A DNA stretch of 64,000 nucleotides from a virus. The stretch covers positions 1 to 64,000 of the IMG/VR virus record IMGVR_UViG_3300021961_011268, one strand, 5' to 3'. Shown here one piece after another: positions 22,478 through 30,517 of this stretch (positions are counted from its first letter, which is position 1; each line of letters opens with the position of its first letter). Under the pieces are notes generated by a model. The model saw nothing but the letters and a program-made list of their open reading frames with translations. It made no database searches and was not told the origin of the DNA. The translations under genes and the position numbers were made by a program.

Positions 22478-23181
22478 AAATAATTTTGCCAATGGCGGGA
22501 AATGGTAGTCGATTTTTTGATGCCGGATATTCTCTACCAAAACCTTTGATTGATGTCAAAGGAAAACCGATGTTTTCTCGTGTTCTTGATAATTTAAATA
22601 TTACAAAGGATGATGATATTCATTTCATTGTTCGTATGGAACATGTACTTAATTATCAAATACAAAATCAGATTCATGACTATTATCCAGATGCTCATAT
22701 CCATGCATTAAGTGAAATGAATGAAGGGGCTTGTCAAACTGTTTTGACAGCAATCGATCAATATAGTGAATTAGATTTTATGGTAGCAAATTGTGACCAA
22801 ATTATGATATGGGAAAGGCCTGATTTTAATTTTAAAATTGGTGGTACTATCATGACGTTTACACCCGATCATGATAAACCAATACATTCATACGTAAAAT
22901 GCAATGATAAAGGGCATGTGATTGAACTTGCTGAAAAACGTATGATTAGTAATATTGCAACAACTGGTGTTTACCATTTTGGATCTCAAAAAGATTTCTA
23001 TATTGCAGCACATCAAATGATGGAAGCAAATGATCGTACAAATGGTGAATTCTATCTTGCTCCTGTATATAATTATTTAAATAAACCAATTGAAATATAT
23101 CATTGCGAAAAATTCATTGGAATGGGTACACCTCAAGAATTAGAAGAATTGAAACAAACTGATTATTATAAGAACTTATGA
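22474..23181 (+). CDS. Sugar nucleotidyltransferase
   Basis: N-terminal PMAGNGSRFFDAGYSLPKPL is the NTP-binding loop of the nucleotidyl transferase family, followed by DFMVANCDQIM (metal Asp) and TTGVYHFGSQKDF, FIGMGTPQELEE. It activates a sugar or polyol phosphate with CTP, UTP or dTTP. Starts 4 bases inside the RuBisCO-like gene, so the product of that enzyme (or of the GDPD-like protein) is a candidate substrate. 235 aa, typical. Nucleotide specificity cannot be read. Confidence 0.85.
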   Translation: MKIILPMAGNGSRFFDAGYSLPKPLIDVKGKPMFSRVLDNLNITKDDDIHFIVRMEHVLNYQIQNQIHDYYPDAHIHALSEMNEGACQTVLTAIDQYSELDFMVANCDQIMIWERPDFNFKIGGTIMTFTPDHDKPIHSYVKCNDKGHVIELAEKRMISNIATTGVYHFGSQKDFYIAAHQMMEANDRTNGEFYLAPVYNYLNKPIEIYHCEKFIGMGTPQELEELKQTDYYKNL

Positions 23182-23912
23182 AACTTGCTATTTGTGTAAC
23201 TGGACAATATAGACCAACTGTAAGAAATCCATCAGACGCAAAATTTAATTTAGATCGCTTTCAACAGATCTTTTATGATGCTGATGTATATTATCACACA
23301 TACGATAAAAATGTAGATTCATTACCAAATTGGATAAATCGCAATCAAGTTTATTCATGGCCTGAACCAGAAAATCATTACCATCCAGTAAATGATACGC
23401 CTTTTTTGTGTCCACATAAAAAATTTCATGATTATCGAAAAAGAAATATTTTAACACATAAGACTGCTCATGCCCATAAGCAAATACTTTCTTATGCAAA
23501 TTTAATTGAACAAATGACATTACCTCAATATCATAGTTATGATATATTGATTCGTATACGTTGGGATACCGCAATCAATATGACTCGTCAAGATATTGAA
23601 AAGTATTTTGAATATGTAATGAATGAAGGTCCTGTTGGATTTATGACAAGGGCAAATCGTGGACCAAAATATGAAAATGGAAATACCGTTATATTGCCAA
23701 AAGATAGTACCGCTATAGATGATGATTGGTATTGTTATTTACCTGATACAATGATACTTCATAGTCCAAAACATTTTGATCCAAAATATGTTCAAGAACT
23801 TTTTTCAAAACGACAATTATGGCCAGCAGAATGGGGATGGTGGCAAACAATGTCAGAACCTTATAATAATAATCATTTATCTGTCCATGGTGGTGTTATT
23901 ATTGCAAGATAA
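23178..23912 (+). CDS. Putative glycan-synthesis protein (xGQYR family), 244 aa
   Basis: Begins LAICVTGQYRPTVRNPSD, a pattern seen in capsule-synthesis proteins of GT-A type that start ISGQxR, with IRIRWDTAINMTRQDIEKYF in the middle as acidic donor site, and a C-terminal HSPKHFDPKYVQELF region. It overlaps the nucleotidyltransferase by 4 bases and ends the second glycan operon block. Assignment as glycosyltransferase is plausible but not proven. Confidence 0.5.
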   Translation: MKLAICVTGQYRPTVRNPSDAKFNLDRFQQIFYDADVYYHTYDKNVDSLPNWINRNQVYSWPEPENHYHPVNDTPFLCPHKKFHDYRKRNILTHKTAHAHKQILSYANLIEQMTLPQYHSYDILIRIRWDTAINMTRQDIEKYFEYVMNEGPVGFMTRANRGPKYENGNTVILPKDSTAIDDDWYCYLPDTMILHSPKHFDPKYVQELFSKRQLWPAEWGWWQTMSEPYNNNHLSVHGGVIIAR

Positions 23913-23917
23913 ATCTA

Positions 23918-23946
23918 TTTACATATTTAAAAGTATAATATATAAT
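23918..23946 (+). promoter_or_regulatory. Sigma-70-like promoter, TTTACA-17-TATAAT
   Basis: TTTACA 23918-23923 starts 5 bases after the stop codon of the previous gene, then 17 bases and TATAAT 23941-23946, in the AAATCTATTTACA context. Confidence 0.8.
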
Positions 23947-24010
23947 TATAATTATATTTTTAGAAGTATAATATATAATTATAATTATATTTTTAGAAGT
24001 ATAATATTAA
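23931..24010 (+). repeat. 33-bp tandem repeat with embedded -10-like boxes, 2.4 copies
   Basis: Unit AAGTATAATATATAATTATA plus 13 more AT bases, starting at 23931, 23964 and 23997 (third copy truncated at GAGG, the SD). Each full copy repeats TATAAT-type boxes, so the promoter -10 region is duplicated downstream. Nothing else is present in 23913-24024. Confidence 0.8.
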
Positions 24011-24024
24011 GAGGAAAGTAAAAC

Positions 24025-24639
24025 ATGAGTGAGTTAAGAAAATCATTTGATAGAGCTGGATCTGATAAAGGCTGGAAACATGGTTATGAAAGGGCTTATG
24101 AAGAAACCTTTGAACCAATTCGAAATGAACCATTGAATATACTTGAAATTGGTATTTTACATGGTGAATCACTTGCTGCTTGGGTTGACTACTTTCCGAA
24201 TGCACAAATTTATGGCATTGATACATTCGAAAGAGTTGCACCAAAAGATATTAATATATTGAATCATGAACGTGTACATTGGTTAAAAGGTATGAGCCAA
24301 ACAATTAATACAAAAGAATTAATAAAAAAAACTTGGCCTGATGTTCAATTTGATATTATTATTGATGATGGCCTACATACGCCAATTGCGAATGGTGCCA
24401 CATTTGAAAATCTGATTGAATTTTTAAAAGATGACGGATATTATTTTATTGAAGACATATATCCACTTGATATTCTTACTGAAAAAGAATGGCAAAATCG
24501 TTGGATCACAACACACCAAAAAGATTTTACGATGATAAATTGGGTAAGATTTACAAATGCATTATTTGGATATAAAGAAAAACATTATGATCTTCGAGAT
24601 CGATATGCTGATTCTTATATTATAAGGATATCGAAATAA
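24025..24639 (+). CDS. Class I SAM methyltransferase (macrocin-type/MycE-like)
   Basis: Characteristic LNILEIGILHGESLAAWVDY then NAQIYGIDTFERV (motifs I and II) and FDIIIDDGLHTPIANGATF, the metal-binding DDG-H pattern of sugar O-methyltransferases such as MycE and TylF. 204 aa. SD GAGG at 24011-24014, fitting the ATG at 24025. It is the first gene of a run of glycosyltransferases and very likely methylates a sugar hydroxyl. Confidence 0.8.
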   Translation: MSELRKSFDRAGSDKGWKHGYERAYEETFEPIRNEPLNILEIGILHGESLAAWVDYFPNAQIYGIDTFERVAPKDINILNHERVHWLKGMSQTINTKELIKKTWPDVQFDIIIDDGLHTPIANGATFENLIEFLKDDGYYFIEDIYPLDILTEKEWQNRWITTHQKDFTMINWVRFTNALFGYKEKHYDLRDRYADSYIIRISK

Positions 24640-25373
24640 TGAAAGCTTTTATTATTACAATGAAGGATAATTCTGAATCTGTTGCACTGTCCAATCGTTG
24701 TGTTGAATCAATAAAAAATTCGAATACACTACTTGATGTTTATATATCAAATGGAGTTGTACCAGAAACACTTTCAGAAACACTTCATTCGTATTTTCGA
24801 AATTCATCTATACCAAATATATATTATACATATCCAAAAACTCCTGATGAAAATCGTCATGATATTAAATCAGGTTTAAAACTTTCAGCCTATCAAACAG
24901 TTGATTTGGATAAAAGAGTTTCTTGCCTAATGTCTCATTATGTATTATGGCATTATGCAATTAAAAATAATGAGACAATTATGATACTTGAACATGATGC
25001 GTGTTTTTATCCAAAGAAATTCAATGTTAATATAAAATTTTCTGGTTCTATTCTTGGTCTTAATGATCCAAGAGGAGCAACAAGAAAAGCAAATGTATAT
25101 CATGAGAAGCTTGCAATTGGCAATCCAGAATCAAAACCAATTCCAAGAGAGATCCCTTGGATTGATGATCATATGGTACCTCAAGGTCTTGCTGGAAATT
25201 CAGCTTATATTATTAAACCAAAAGGTGCTCAAATATTATGTGAATTAATTGCTGAACATGGATTATGGCCGAATGATAGTATCATGTGTAAACAATTAAT
25301 GCCAGGTGAATTGCAAACAGTTTATCCATATGTCACATATGTAAAACAAACTAAGTCATTTACATCATCTTAA
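24639..25373 (+). CDS. GT25-like glycosyltransferase
   Basis: AFIITMKDNSESVALSNRCVES start, KLSAYQTVDLDKRVSCLMSHY then VLWHYAIKN and IMILEHDACFYP match family 25 (SHxxLW, acidic EHD site), with GNSAYIIKPKGAQIL near the C-terminus. A related protein follows at 25383 and another is at 18090, so the phage has three members for different linkages. Overlaps the methyltransferase stop by one base. Confidence 0.75.
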   Translation: MKAFIITMKDNSESVALSNRCVESIKNSNTLLDVYISNGVVPETLSETLHSYFRNSSIPNIYYTYPKTPDENRHDIKSGLKLSAYQTVDLDKRVSCLMSHYVLWHYAIKNNETIMILEHDACFYPKKFNVNIKFSGSILGLNDPRGATRKANVYHEKLAIGNPESKPIPREIPWIDDHMVPQGLAGNSAYIIKPKGAQILCELIAEHGLWPNDSIMCKQLMPGELQTVYPYVTYVKQTKSFTSS

Positions 25374-25382
25374 GGAAATATT

Positions 25383-26081
25383 ATGAAAGCATATGTTATT
25401 ACAATTGAGAATCATAAAGGTTCAAATGATTGCGCAGATCGATTAATTAAATCTGGTAATGCAGATCGTTTTGGTAGTGGTCTATGGATTCATAAATTTA
25501 AGGCAACAACACCTACTAATATCCATCAGATATTTGAAAATGAAGGTTTAAATCCTTCTGCTTTTCAGGATAAATATTCAATTCAAGAGAATGCAATGGC
25601 TTGTTTTTATTCTCATTATTCCTTATGGAAAAAGACGGTTGAAGAAGATGAGCCTCATATGATCTTTGAGCATGATGCAGTTATTGTGGGTGATATTCCA
25701 AATATATTCACACTACCTGATAAAGGATGTATATCATTTGGTAAACCTTCATATGGCAAATATAATATTCCAACACAAATTGGTATTAATCCATTACAGA
25801 GTAAGCAATACTTTCCAGGCGCGCATGCGTATCTAGTCAGACCTCATTGTGCAAAACAATTAATTCAAAAGGCTAAGACACACGCAGCTCCAACAGATCT
25901 TTTTTTAACAAATGCTAATTTCAATTTCCTTGAAGAATATTATCCATGGCCTGTTGAAGTAAAAGATACCTTTACAACAATACAACAAGAAAATGGATGT
26001 ATTGCAAAACATAATTATAATAAGAATTATCGTATTGATACAAATTGGGATAATCCTAATGCGGGACAAGATTTTAAATGA
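25383..26081 (+). CDS. GT25-like glycosyltransferase, second copy
   Basis: AYVITIENHKGSNDCADRL, KYSIQENAMACFYSHYSLW and PHMIFEHDAVIVGD carry the same family pattern as its upstream neighbour, followed by FPGAHAYLVRPHCAKQLI. Divergent enough from the 24639 product to have another acceptor, but probably from an old duplication. Own SD AAGGAA at about 25372. Overlaps the next gene by 4 bases. Confidence 0.75.
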   Translation: MKAYVITIENHKGSNDCADRLIKSGNADRFGSGLWIHKFKATTPTNIHQIFENEGLNPSAFQDKYSIQENAMACFYSHYSLWKKTVEEDEPHMIFEHDAVIVGDIPNIFTLPDKGCISFGKPSYGKYNIPTQIGINPLQSKQYFPGAHAYLVRPHCAKQLIQKAKTHAAPTDLFLTNANFNFLEEYYPWPVEVKDTFTTIQQENGCIAKHNYNKNYRIDTNWDNPNAGQDFK

Positions 26082-26719
26082 ATGTATTCTTAACAGGTTG
26101 TGATAAAAATACTGAATGGATGCTACAATGGTGGTATCACGAATATTCAAAATATAATACAACACCTGTTATTTTTGCAAACTTTGGTGTAAGTCATACA
26201 ACGCTTGAGTGGGCAAAGGATAATTTTCATGATATTATTGATATGACTAATCAAAAACAAAGTGGCTGGTTTTTAAAACCTCTTGCCATGAGAGAAGCTG
26301 GAAAGGTCTATTCGAAAGTTTGTTGGATTGATACTGATTGTCATGTACTAGATAATATTTCTGAAATCTTTTCATTTTCGAAAAAAGAAAAACTTGGCAT
26401 GGTACAAGATAGACCTTGGACAAAAAGAACTGGAGAGATATGGCATAATAGTGGTATTGTTTTATTTGAAAATAATCCAAAGATATTAAATGATTGGATC
26501 AATGAGATTCAATCAAATCCAAGAAAAGGTGATCAAGAAACATTGCATTATATGCTTAAGACACCATTAAATGTTTTAATATTTATTGAAGATTTACCAT
26601 TTATATATAATACACTTCGACTCGATTTTGTTGATGGTGTAGCACAAAAAAATGCAAAGGTCCATCATTGGACAGGAGCTAAAGGAAAAGAAAAAATAAA
26701 AGAGATAATGAACAAATGA
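26078..26719 (+). CDS. GT8-like glycosyltransferase
   Basis: DxD motif KVCWIDTDCHVLDNISEIF, then EIWHNSGIVLFENN and RKGDQETLHYML and C-terminal KVHHWTGAKGKEK (final His) follow the GT8-type order DxD, NSG, D-Q, H-x-G-xK. 213 aa compact form. ATGA overlaps on both sides within the operon. Confidence 0.75.
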   Translation: MNVFLTGCDKNTEWMLQWWYHEYSKYNTTPVIFANFGVSHTTLEWAKDNFHDIIDMTNQKQSGWFLKPLAMREAGKVYSKVCWIDTDCHVLDNISEIFSFSKKEKLGMVQDRPWTKRTGEIWHNSGIVLFENNPKILNDWINEIQSNPRKGDQETLHYMLKTPLNVLIFIEDLPFIYNTLRLDFVDGVAQKNAKVHHWTGAKGKEKIKEIMNK

Positions 26720-27321
26720 ATAAGGTAATACATGTCATAGGTAATGGGCCAAAAGGTGCACCTCTTTTTAATAAAGAAGAACGTAAAGGTCTTAAAATCG
26801 GATGTAATATACTTCCATTTGCAATACCTAATATTTATGGTACAGTAATTGCTGATTTTAAAATGATGAAAGCGATTACCGAAGGATCTGTTACTGTACC
26901 TGGCGATTGGATCCTTGGCTTTCGGCCGAAGGTATGGAGTGAAAAAACACCTGGTTTTCTTATGAAATTTGGTCATCAAATTAAAGAATTCTATTTGAAT
27001 AAACCTGATTATGCTGAAACATATACTGATTTCAATTGTGGCCATATGGCTGTTCATTATAGTGCACATAAATTGAAAGGTACAGAGATCCATCTTTATG
27101 GATTTGATTCTCTCTTTGAGTTTGACATTCGATCTACGACCGACTTTGTATTACCGAGTGATCGTGGTACAGGCAATACTCACAAGCTATCAGAAAAATG
27201 GCGTCATATCTTTAATGAAATGTTCAAAGAATTCAGTGATACAAAGTTTATACTTCATCACAACCATGGTGATCTTAAAATTAATAAATCTAATAATATT
27301 GAAATTATTATAGGCAAATAA
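26716..27321 (+). CDS. Putative glycan-synthesis protein with N-terminal GNGPxG motif
   Basis: Starts IHVIGNGPKGAPLF, like the VIGNGPS motif of MptE-like/DUF115 proteins and some sialyltransferase-type enzymes, followed by IYGTVIADFKMMKAI and IHLYGFDSLFEFDIRS, alpha/beta Rossmann-like. Last gene of the operon; terminator element and hairpin follow. May transfer or assemble glycan components; exact role unknown. Confidence 0.5.
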   Translation: MNKVIHVIGNGPKGAPLFNKEERKGLKIGCNILPFAIPNIYGTVIADFKMMKAITEGSVTVPGDWILGFRPKVWSEKTPGFLMKFGHQIKEFYLNKPDYAETYTDFNCGHMAVHYSAHKLKGTEIHLYGFDSLFEFDIRSTTDFVLPSDRGTGNTHKLSEKWRHIFNEMFKEFSDTKFILHHNHGDLKINKSNNIEIIIGK

Positions 27322-27324
27322 TAC

Positions 27325-27342
27325 TGTTACATTTTTGTTACA
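27325..27342. repeat. 18-nt intergenic element, copy 3
   Basis: TGTTACATTTTTGTTACA, identical to the copy at 19491, directly after the stop at 27321. Confidence 0.55.
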
Positions 27343-27347
27343 GCTAT

Positions 27348-27376
27348 AAAAAAGTGCATATGATGTGCATTTTTTT
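27348..27376 (+). terminator. Hairpin terminator of the repeated cassette
   Basis: A6 tract, TGCATA/TGTGCA stem with a bulged G, then T-tract; the arrangement matches the hairpin at 9054. Confidence 0.65.
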
Positions 27377-27377
27377 G

Positions 27378-27406
27378 TTTACATATAGTTTAAACTATGG
27401 TATAAT
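27378..27406 (+). promoter_or_regulatory. Sigma-70-like promoter, TTTACA-17-TATAAT
   Basis: TTTACA 27378-27383, 17-base spacer, TATAAT 27401-27406; leader TCAAAACAACAAAAGGACA at 27414-27432, SD AAAAGGA 7-8 bases before ATG 27439. Confidence 0.88.
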
Positions 27407-27438
27407 GAATATATCAAAACAACAAAAGGACAGATAAA

Positions 27439-27927
27439 ATGACAAATGAAATTAGAAATAAAGAAAATCAAGTAATTTTCACTTATGAAGAAAAATGCTT
27501 AAATCAAGCTAACTTAGTTGGTGCTAACTTAGTTTGGGCTAACTTAGTTGATGCTGACTTATCTGGTGCTAACTTATCTGGGGCTAACTTACATGGTGCT
27601 AGCTTATTTAGGGCTGACTTATCTGGGGCTGACTTATCTGAAGCTGACTTAGTTTACGCTAATTTAGCTGGGGCTAATTTATCTGGCGCTAATTTATCTG
27701 GGGCTAACTTAGTTGGTGCTAACTTATTTATGGCTGACTTATCTGGGGCTGACATATCTGGGGCTGACATATCTGGTGCTGACTTATTTATGGCTAATAT
27801 AGGTGGTATTACGGCAAATGCCGATCAATTAGTAGCATCATTTAAAATTCCAATTGATTTGATTTTAGATATTCAGCCTGATATTCGTATTGTTGAAGAA
27901 GAATATCGTGATACTGAGGAAAAATAA
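27439..27927 (+). CDS. Pentapeptide-repeat protein
   Basis: Residues about 22-125 consist of some 20 consecutive A(N/D)LxG-type pentapeptides (for example [19 protein letters not shown]), which fold as a right-handed quadrilateral beta-helix. Such proteins can mimic B-DNA (Qnr, MfpA bind gyrase) or serve as scaffolds. The C-terminal 35 residues are an acidic non-repeat tail ([14 protein letters not shown]). The coding DNA is itself a tandem repeat, prone to copy-number change. Behind a strong early-type promoter, so a host topoisomerase or takeover target is conceivable. Confidence 0.92.
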   Translation: MTNEIRNKENQVIFTYEEKCLNQANLVGANLVWANLVDADLSGANLSGANLHGASLFRADLSGADLSEADLVYANLAGANLSGANLSGANLVGANLFMADLSGADISGADISGADLFMANIGGITANADQLVASFKIPIDLILDIQPDIRIVEEEYRDTEEK

Positions 27928-27928
27928 A

Positions 27929-28537
27929 ATGTTAAAAAATCAGAATATAATACTTACCGATGCTGATGGTGTACTTCTTAATTGGGAATATGGTTTTCAT
28001 CAATTCATTCAAAGATATAAAGACGTACCAGAAGATAAAATTGTTTATGGTACATATTCTATTTCTGAAAGATATGACATAAGTGATAGACTTGCAATGC
28101 ATCTTGTTCGAACATATAATGCTTCTGCTCATATGTTATATTGTAAACCATTGAGAGATAGTGTTAAATATGTTCGTAAGCTTTATGAAGAACATGGTTA
28201 CAAATTCCACGTTATTACATCTCAAACAGACGACAAGTATGCTGCAGATTTACGCAAAAAAAACTTATGTAATATATTTGGTGAAGACGTCTTTGACGGT
28301 TTCACGATCTTAGGATGTGGTGCTGATAAAGATGATGCTTTAATGCCATATGCTGGAAGTGAATGTTATTGGATTGAAGATAAAACAAAGAATGCAAATC
28401 TTTCTGAAGTTTTTGGCTTAAAAGGTATATTAATGGATCATATGTATAATACTAAAGATAAAATAGCTGATAGTGTTATTAGACTTCCAAATTGGAAAGC
28501 AATATATAATTATATTACTGGAGAAATTCATGTTTGA
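27929..28537 (+). CDS. HAD-superfamily hydrolase
   Basis: Start ATG 27929 follows the previous stop by one base; an upstream in-frame start at 27890 would overlap and adds non-family residues. HAD motif I is NIILTDADGVLLNW (Asp11, Asp13); HVITSQTDD supplies the motif II Ser/Thr and CYWIEDKTKNANL the acidic motif. Phage members act as 5'-nucleotidases or sugar phosphatases. Because the phage has kdsA and kdsB but no kdsC, this enzyme might act on KDO-8-phosphate, but its sequence looks more nucleotidase-like. Confidence 0.8.
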   Translation: MLKNQNIILTDADGVLLNWEYGFHQFIQRYKDVPEDKIVYGTYSISERYDISDRLAMHLVRTYNASAHMLYCKPLRDSVKYVRKLYEEHGYKFHVITSQTDDKYAADLRKKNLCNIFGEDVFDGFTILGCGADKDDALMPYAGSECYWIEDKTKNANLSEVFGLKGILMDHMYNTKDKIADSVIRLPNWKAIYNYITGEIHV

Positions 28538-28808
28538 TTATAAATTTAATGAAGATGTAAATATTGTTGAACTTCAAGAATATGTTGATGCTACTTATTC
28601 TCAGCATTATTCAACAAACAAATATCAAGCCGGTGAATTCATTATTGATGCTGGTCATGGTATGGGTTTTGCAATCGGTAATATCATGAAATACGCTCAG
28701 CGTTATGGCAAAAAAGATGGTTGCAATCGTAAAGATTTAATGAAAATATTACATTATGCTTTGATTGCTTTATACGTACACGATAAAGAAAATAGTAATG
28801 AATTATAA
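28530..28808 (+). CDS. DUF3310-type protein (nucleotide kinase-like small protein)
   Basis: Start ATG 28530 overlaps the HAD gene by 8 bases. The core (IDAGHGMGFAIGNIMKYAQR, KDGCNRKDLMKILHYALIAL) matches the DUF3310 helical pattern with conserved GxGxxxGNxxKYxxRxxxK. The domain is common in phages beside nucleotide metabolism genes; biochemical function is not established. 92 aa. Confidence 0.75.
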   Translation: MFDYKFNEDVNIVELQEYVDATYSQHYSTNKYQAGEFIIDAGHGMGFAIGNIMKYAQRYGKKDGCNRKDLMKILHYALIALYVHDKENSNEL

Positions 28809-29403
28809 AGACCTTTTAGGCAAAGTTGCCCACCAACAATTTGTATATGGTCCTGATGTAGACTTTCTCAAGTCATTCCGGTCGAACCAAATAATAAGCA
28901 AAGAGTGGTTGGTGGACAACATTCAAAAAAGTGTCAGTGTTGACTCCTACAATAATGTAGCAGTCCTTGGATCATGGAGTTCTGTCCTTCTCTATGAACT
29001 CATGTCAATTGGAAGTGATGCCCCAATTGAGCACTGGCACTTTTTTGATATCGATCCACATGTTCATATTCAACGTGATCGTTATTTTGAAGCAAATAAT
29101 ATGAATAAGAACTATACATCATACACAAAAGATGTAGATATACTTTTCCGTGATCACGGATTTCATAAACAATTTGATCTCATAATCAATCCAAGTTGCG
29201 AACATATGATGGATCTTCGAACAACAAATGGGCCAATCTATGCTCTTTGCAGTAATAATATGAATAATATAGATCAACATATTAATTGCGTACAATCAAG
29301 CCAACAATTACGCGAAAAGAACAATCTCAGTACTGTTTTATATAAGGGAACAAAGCAATTGTCAACAGGATATAATCGCTTTTGTGTGATTGGATTGCAT
29401 TAA
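28798..29403 (+). CDS. Rossmann-type protein, methyltransferase-like, 201 aa
   Basis: ATG 28798 lies in the end of the DUF3310 gene. VAVLGSWSSVLLYELMSIGS is a Rossmann glycine-rich loop, WHFFDIDPHVHIQRDRYF the acidic strand 2, and FDLIINPSCEHMMDLRT a motif IV-like end, so a degenerate SAM-dependent methyltransferase is the best guess. I recall similar 200-residue proteins in cyanophage-like genomes. DNA at 28800-28960 is less AT-rich than its surroundings. Closes the module before the curli operon. Confidence 0.55.
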   Translation: MNYKDLLGKVAHQQFVYGPDVDFLKSFRSNQIISKEWLVDNIQKSVSVDSYNNVAVLGSWSSVLLYELMSIGSDAPIEHWHFFDIDPHVHIQRDRYFEANNMNKNYTSYTKDVDILFRDHGFHKQFDLIINPSCEHMMDLRTTNGPIYALCSNNMNNIDQHINCVQSSQQLREKNNLSTVLYKGTKQLSTGYNRFCVIGLH

Positions 29404-29417
29404 AAATACATCTTTTG

Positions 29418-29425
29418 TATAAATA
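29418..29425 (+). promoter_or_regulatory. TATAAATA motif before the curli-type operon
   Basis: Exact late octamer, but only 5 bases before the ATG at 29431, so transcription would start at or inside the coding region. It may serve a leaderless transcript or the second gene; it may also be chance. Confidence 0.3.
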
Positions 29426-29430
29426 TATCT

Positions 29431-29724
29431 ATGGATATATTTGGACTTATCTCTGAAGTTGGAGCTCCCATAGCTGCAATGATAGCAATGGGGTTTTTTA
29501 TATTTCTCGTTATTCGACAAATGCTTGAGGGTATTATCGAACGAGTGAATACTCTTACTATGTTTTGTAATAGTCTAGAAAACCGTGCAAGAACAATGTC
29601 AAATGAAATGATTAAGATTGATCTACTTGTTTCAAGTGCTCTTGATCTAAGACCTGATATTGATAGAATTGCACGAGCAGAAAACTTTGTAGAAGATAAA
29701 AAAGTGGATGTAAGAAGAGATTAG
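29431..29724 (+). CDS. Holin-like membrane protein with cytoplasmic coiled coil, copy 1
   Basis: N-terminal transmembrane segment (ISEVGAPIAAMIAMGFFIFLV) followed by a polar helix (SLENRARTMSNEMIKIDLLV) and a basic/acidic tail. It is clearly related to the next gene product (ISEYGFPVVAMVGLGYFIYF): same ISExGxP start, same segment length and a shared downstream helix with Met/Asp pattern. The BhlA/UviB-type holin-like family has this build. Being the first genes of the CsgF/CsgG operon, the pair could form or regulate an inner-membrane channel. Function is inferred. Confidence 0.6.
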   Translation: MDIFGLISEVGAPIAAMIAMGFFIFLVIRQMLEGIIERVNTLTMFCNSLENRARTMSNEMIKIDLLVSSALDLRPDIDRIARAENFVEDKKVDVRRD

Positions 29725-30012
29725 ATGGAAGAAAGTTTTAATATTATTAATTTGATTAGTGAATATGGTTTTCCTGTTGTTGCAATGGTTGGTCTTGGAT
29801 ATTTTATTTATTTTATATGGAATTTTGTTAATAAAAATGTTGATCCTGAAATGCATAAAATGCATCTTGCTCTTATTCGAGTAATTGATCAAACAAGAAT
29901 GCTCGATCAAGATATGATAAGATTGCAGCAAAAAGTCAATGTTGTATTAGAATATAGAGAAATATATGGAAGAGCACATCAAAAAACTAAAAAGAAAAAA
30001 GAGGATGAATAA
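29725..30012 (+). CDS. Holin-like membrane protein with coiled coil, copy 2
   Basis: Directly adjoins the previous stop codon. One membrane segment (YGFPVVAMVGLGYFIYFIW), then a coiled-coil-like helix (LIRVIDQTRMLDQDMIRLQQ) and a highly charged Lys/Glu end (KTKKKKEDE). Paralog of the 29431 product. It overlaps the CsgF gene start by 8 bases, tying it to the secretion genes. Whether the two form hetero-oligomers is unknown. Confidence 0.6.
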   Translation: MEESFNIINLISEYGFPVVAMVGLGYFIYFIWNFVNKNVDPEMHKMHLALIRVIDQTRMLDQDMIRLQQKVNVVLEYREIYGRAHQKTKKKKEDE

Positions 30013-30508
30013 ACTTATCGATAAATTTATCATATTAATTATGGTATCTTTTTGGATTTTTATTATTTGCATTTCAATAGCAAATTCAACTGAGTTGAAT
30101 CATAAATTTAAATCACCATCATTTAATGGTATTAATACGAGTGCTCATTATTTGACAATTGAGAATCAAATGAAATCTCGTAAAGATAAGATTCAATCAG
30201 ATATTGAAGCTGAATTGTTGGCAAAACAAAGAGAAGAAGAAAATACTTTATTGTCAAAATTTATTCGTAATTTTGAATCAAGAGTATATTCACAGTTAAG
30301 TAAACAATTAGTTGATCAATTATTTGATGGAACTGGATCCTCATTTGGATCATTTGTTCTTGAAGGAAGTACAATTACATATCAAATACAACCTTGTGAT
30401 GATATGATAAGATGCAATATTGGCGATGAAGTAATTGTTATGGATATTGTTGATGAAGCCGGCTCGAGCACTAATATAACAATACCGATAGGTGCTGGAA
30501 CTTTTTAA
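30005..30508 (+). CDS. csgF: CsgF-like curli assembly protein
   Basis: Start ATG 30005 gives a signal peptide (LIDKFIILIMVSFWIFIICI, cut near ANS). The mature start TELNHKFKSPSFNGIN matches the CsgF N-terminal sequence that in E. coli inserts into the CsgG pore (pattern YxFxNPSFGGNP). The C-terminal half is beta-rich (GSTITYQIQPCDDMIRCNIG with two cysteines). In bacteria CsgF links CsgG to the growing curli fibre. Here it precedes csgG by 9 bases, whereas bacterial order varies. 167 aa versus 138 in E. coli. Confidence 0.8.
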   Translation: MNKLIDKFIILIMVSFWIFIICISIANSTELNHKFKSPSFNGINTSAHYLTIENQMKSRKDKIQSDIEAELLAKQREEENTLLSKFIRNFESRVYSQLSKQLVDQLFDGTGSSFGSFVLEGSTITYQIQPCDDMIRCNIGDEVIVMDIVDEAGSSTNITIPIGAGTF

Positions 30509-30517
30509 GGTAGTAAA

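Noticed and set aside
23931-24010. CRISPR-like or attachment site
   Set aside because: The units are directly adjacent with no spacers and are pure AT promoter-like sequence.
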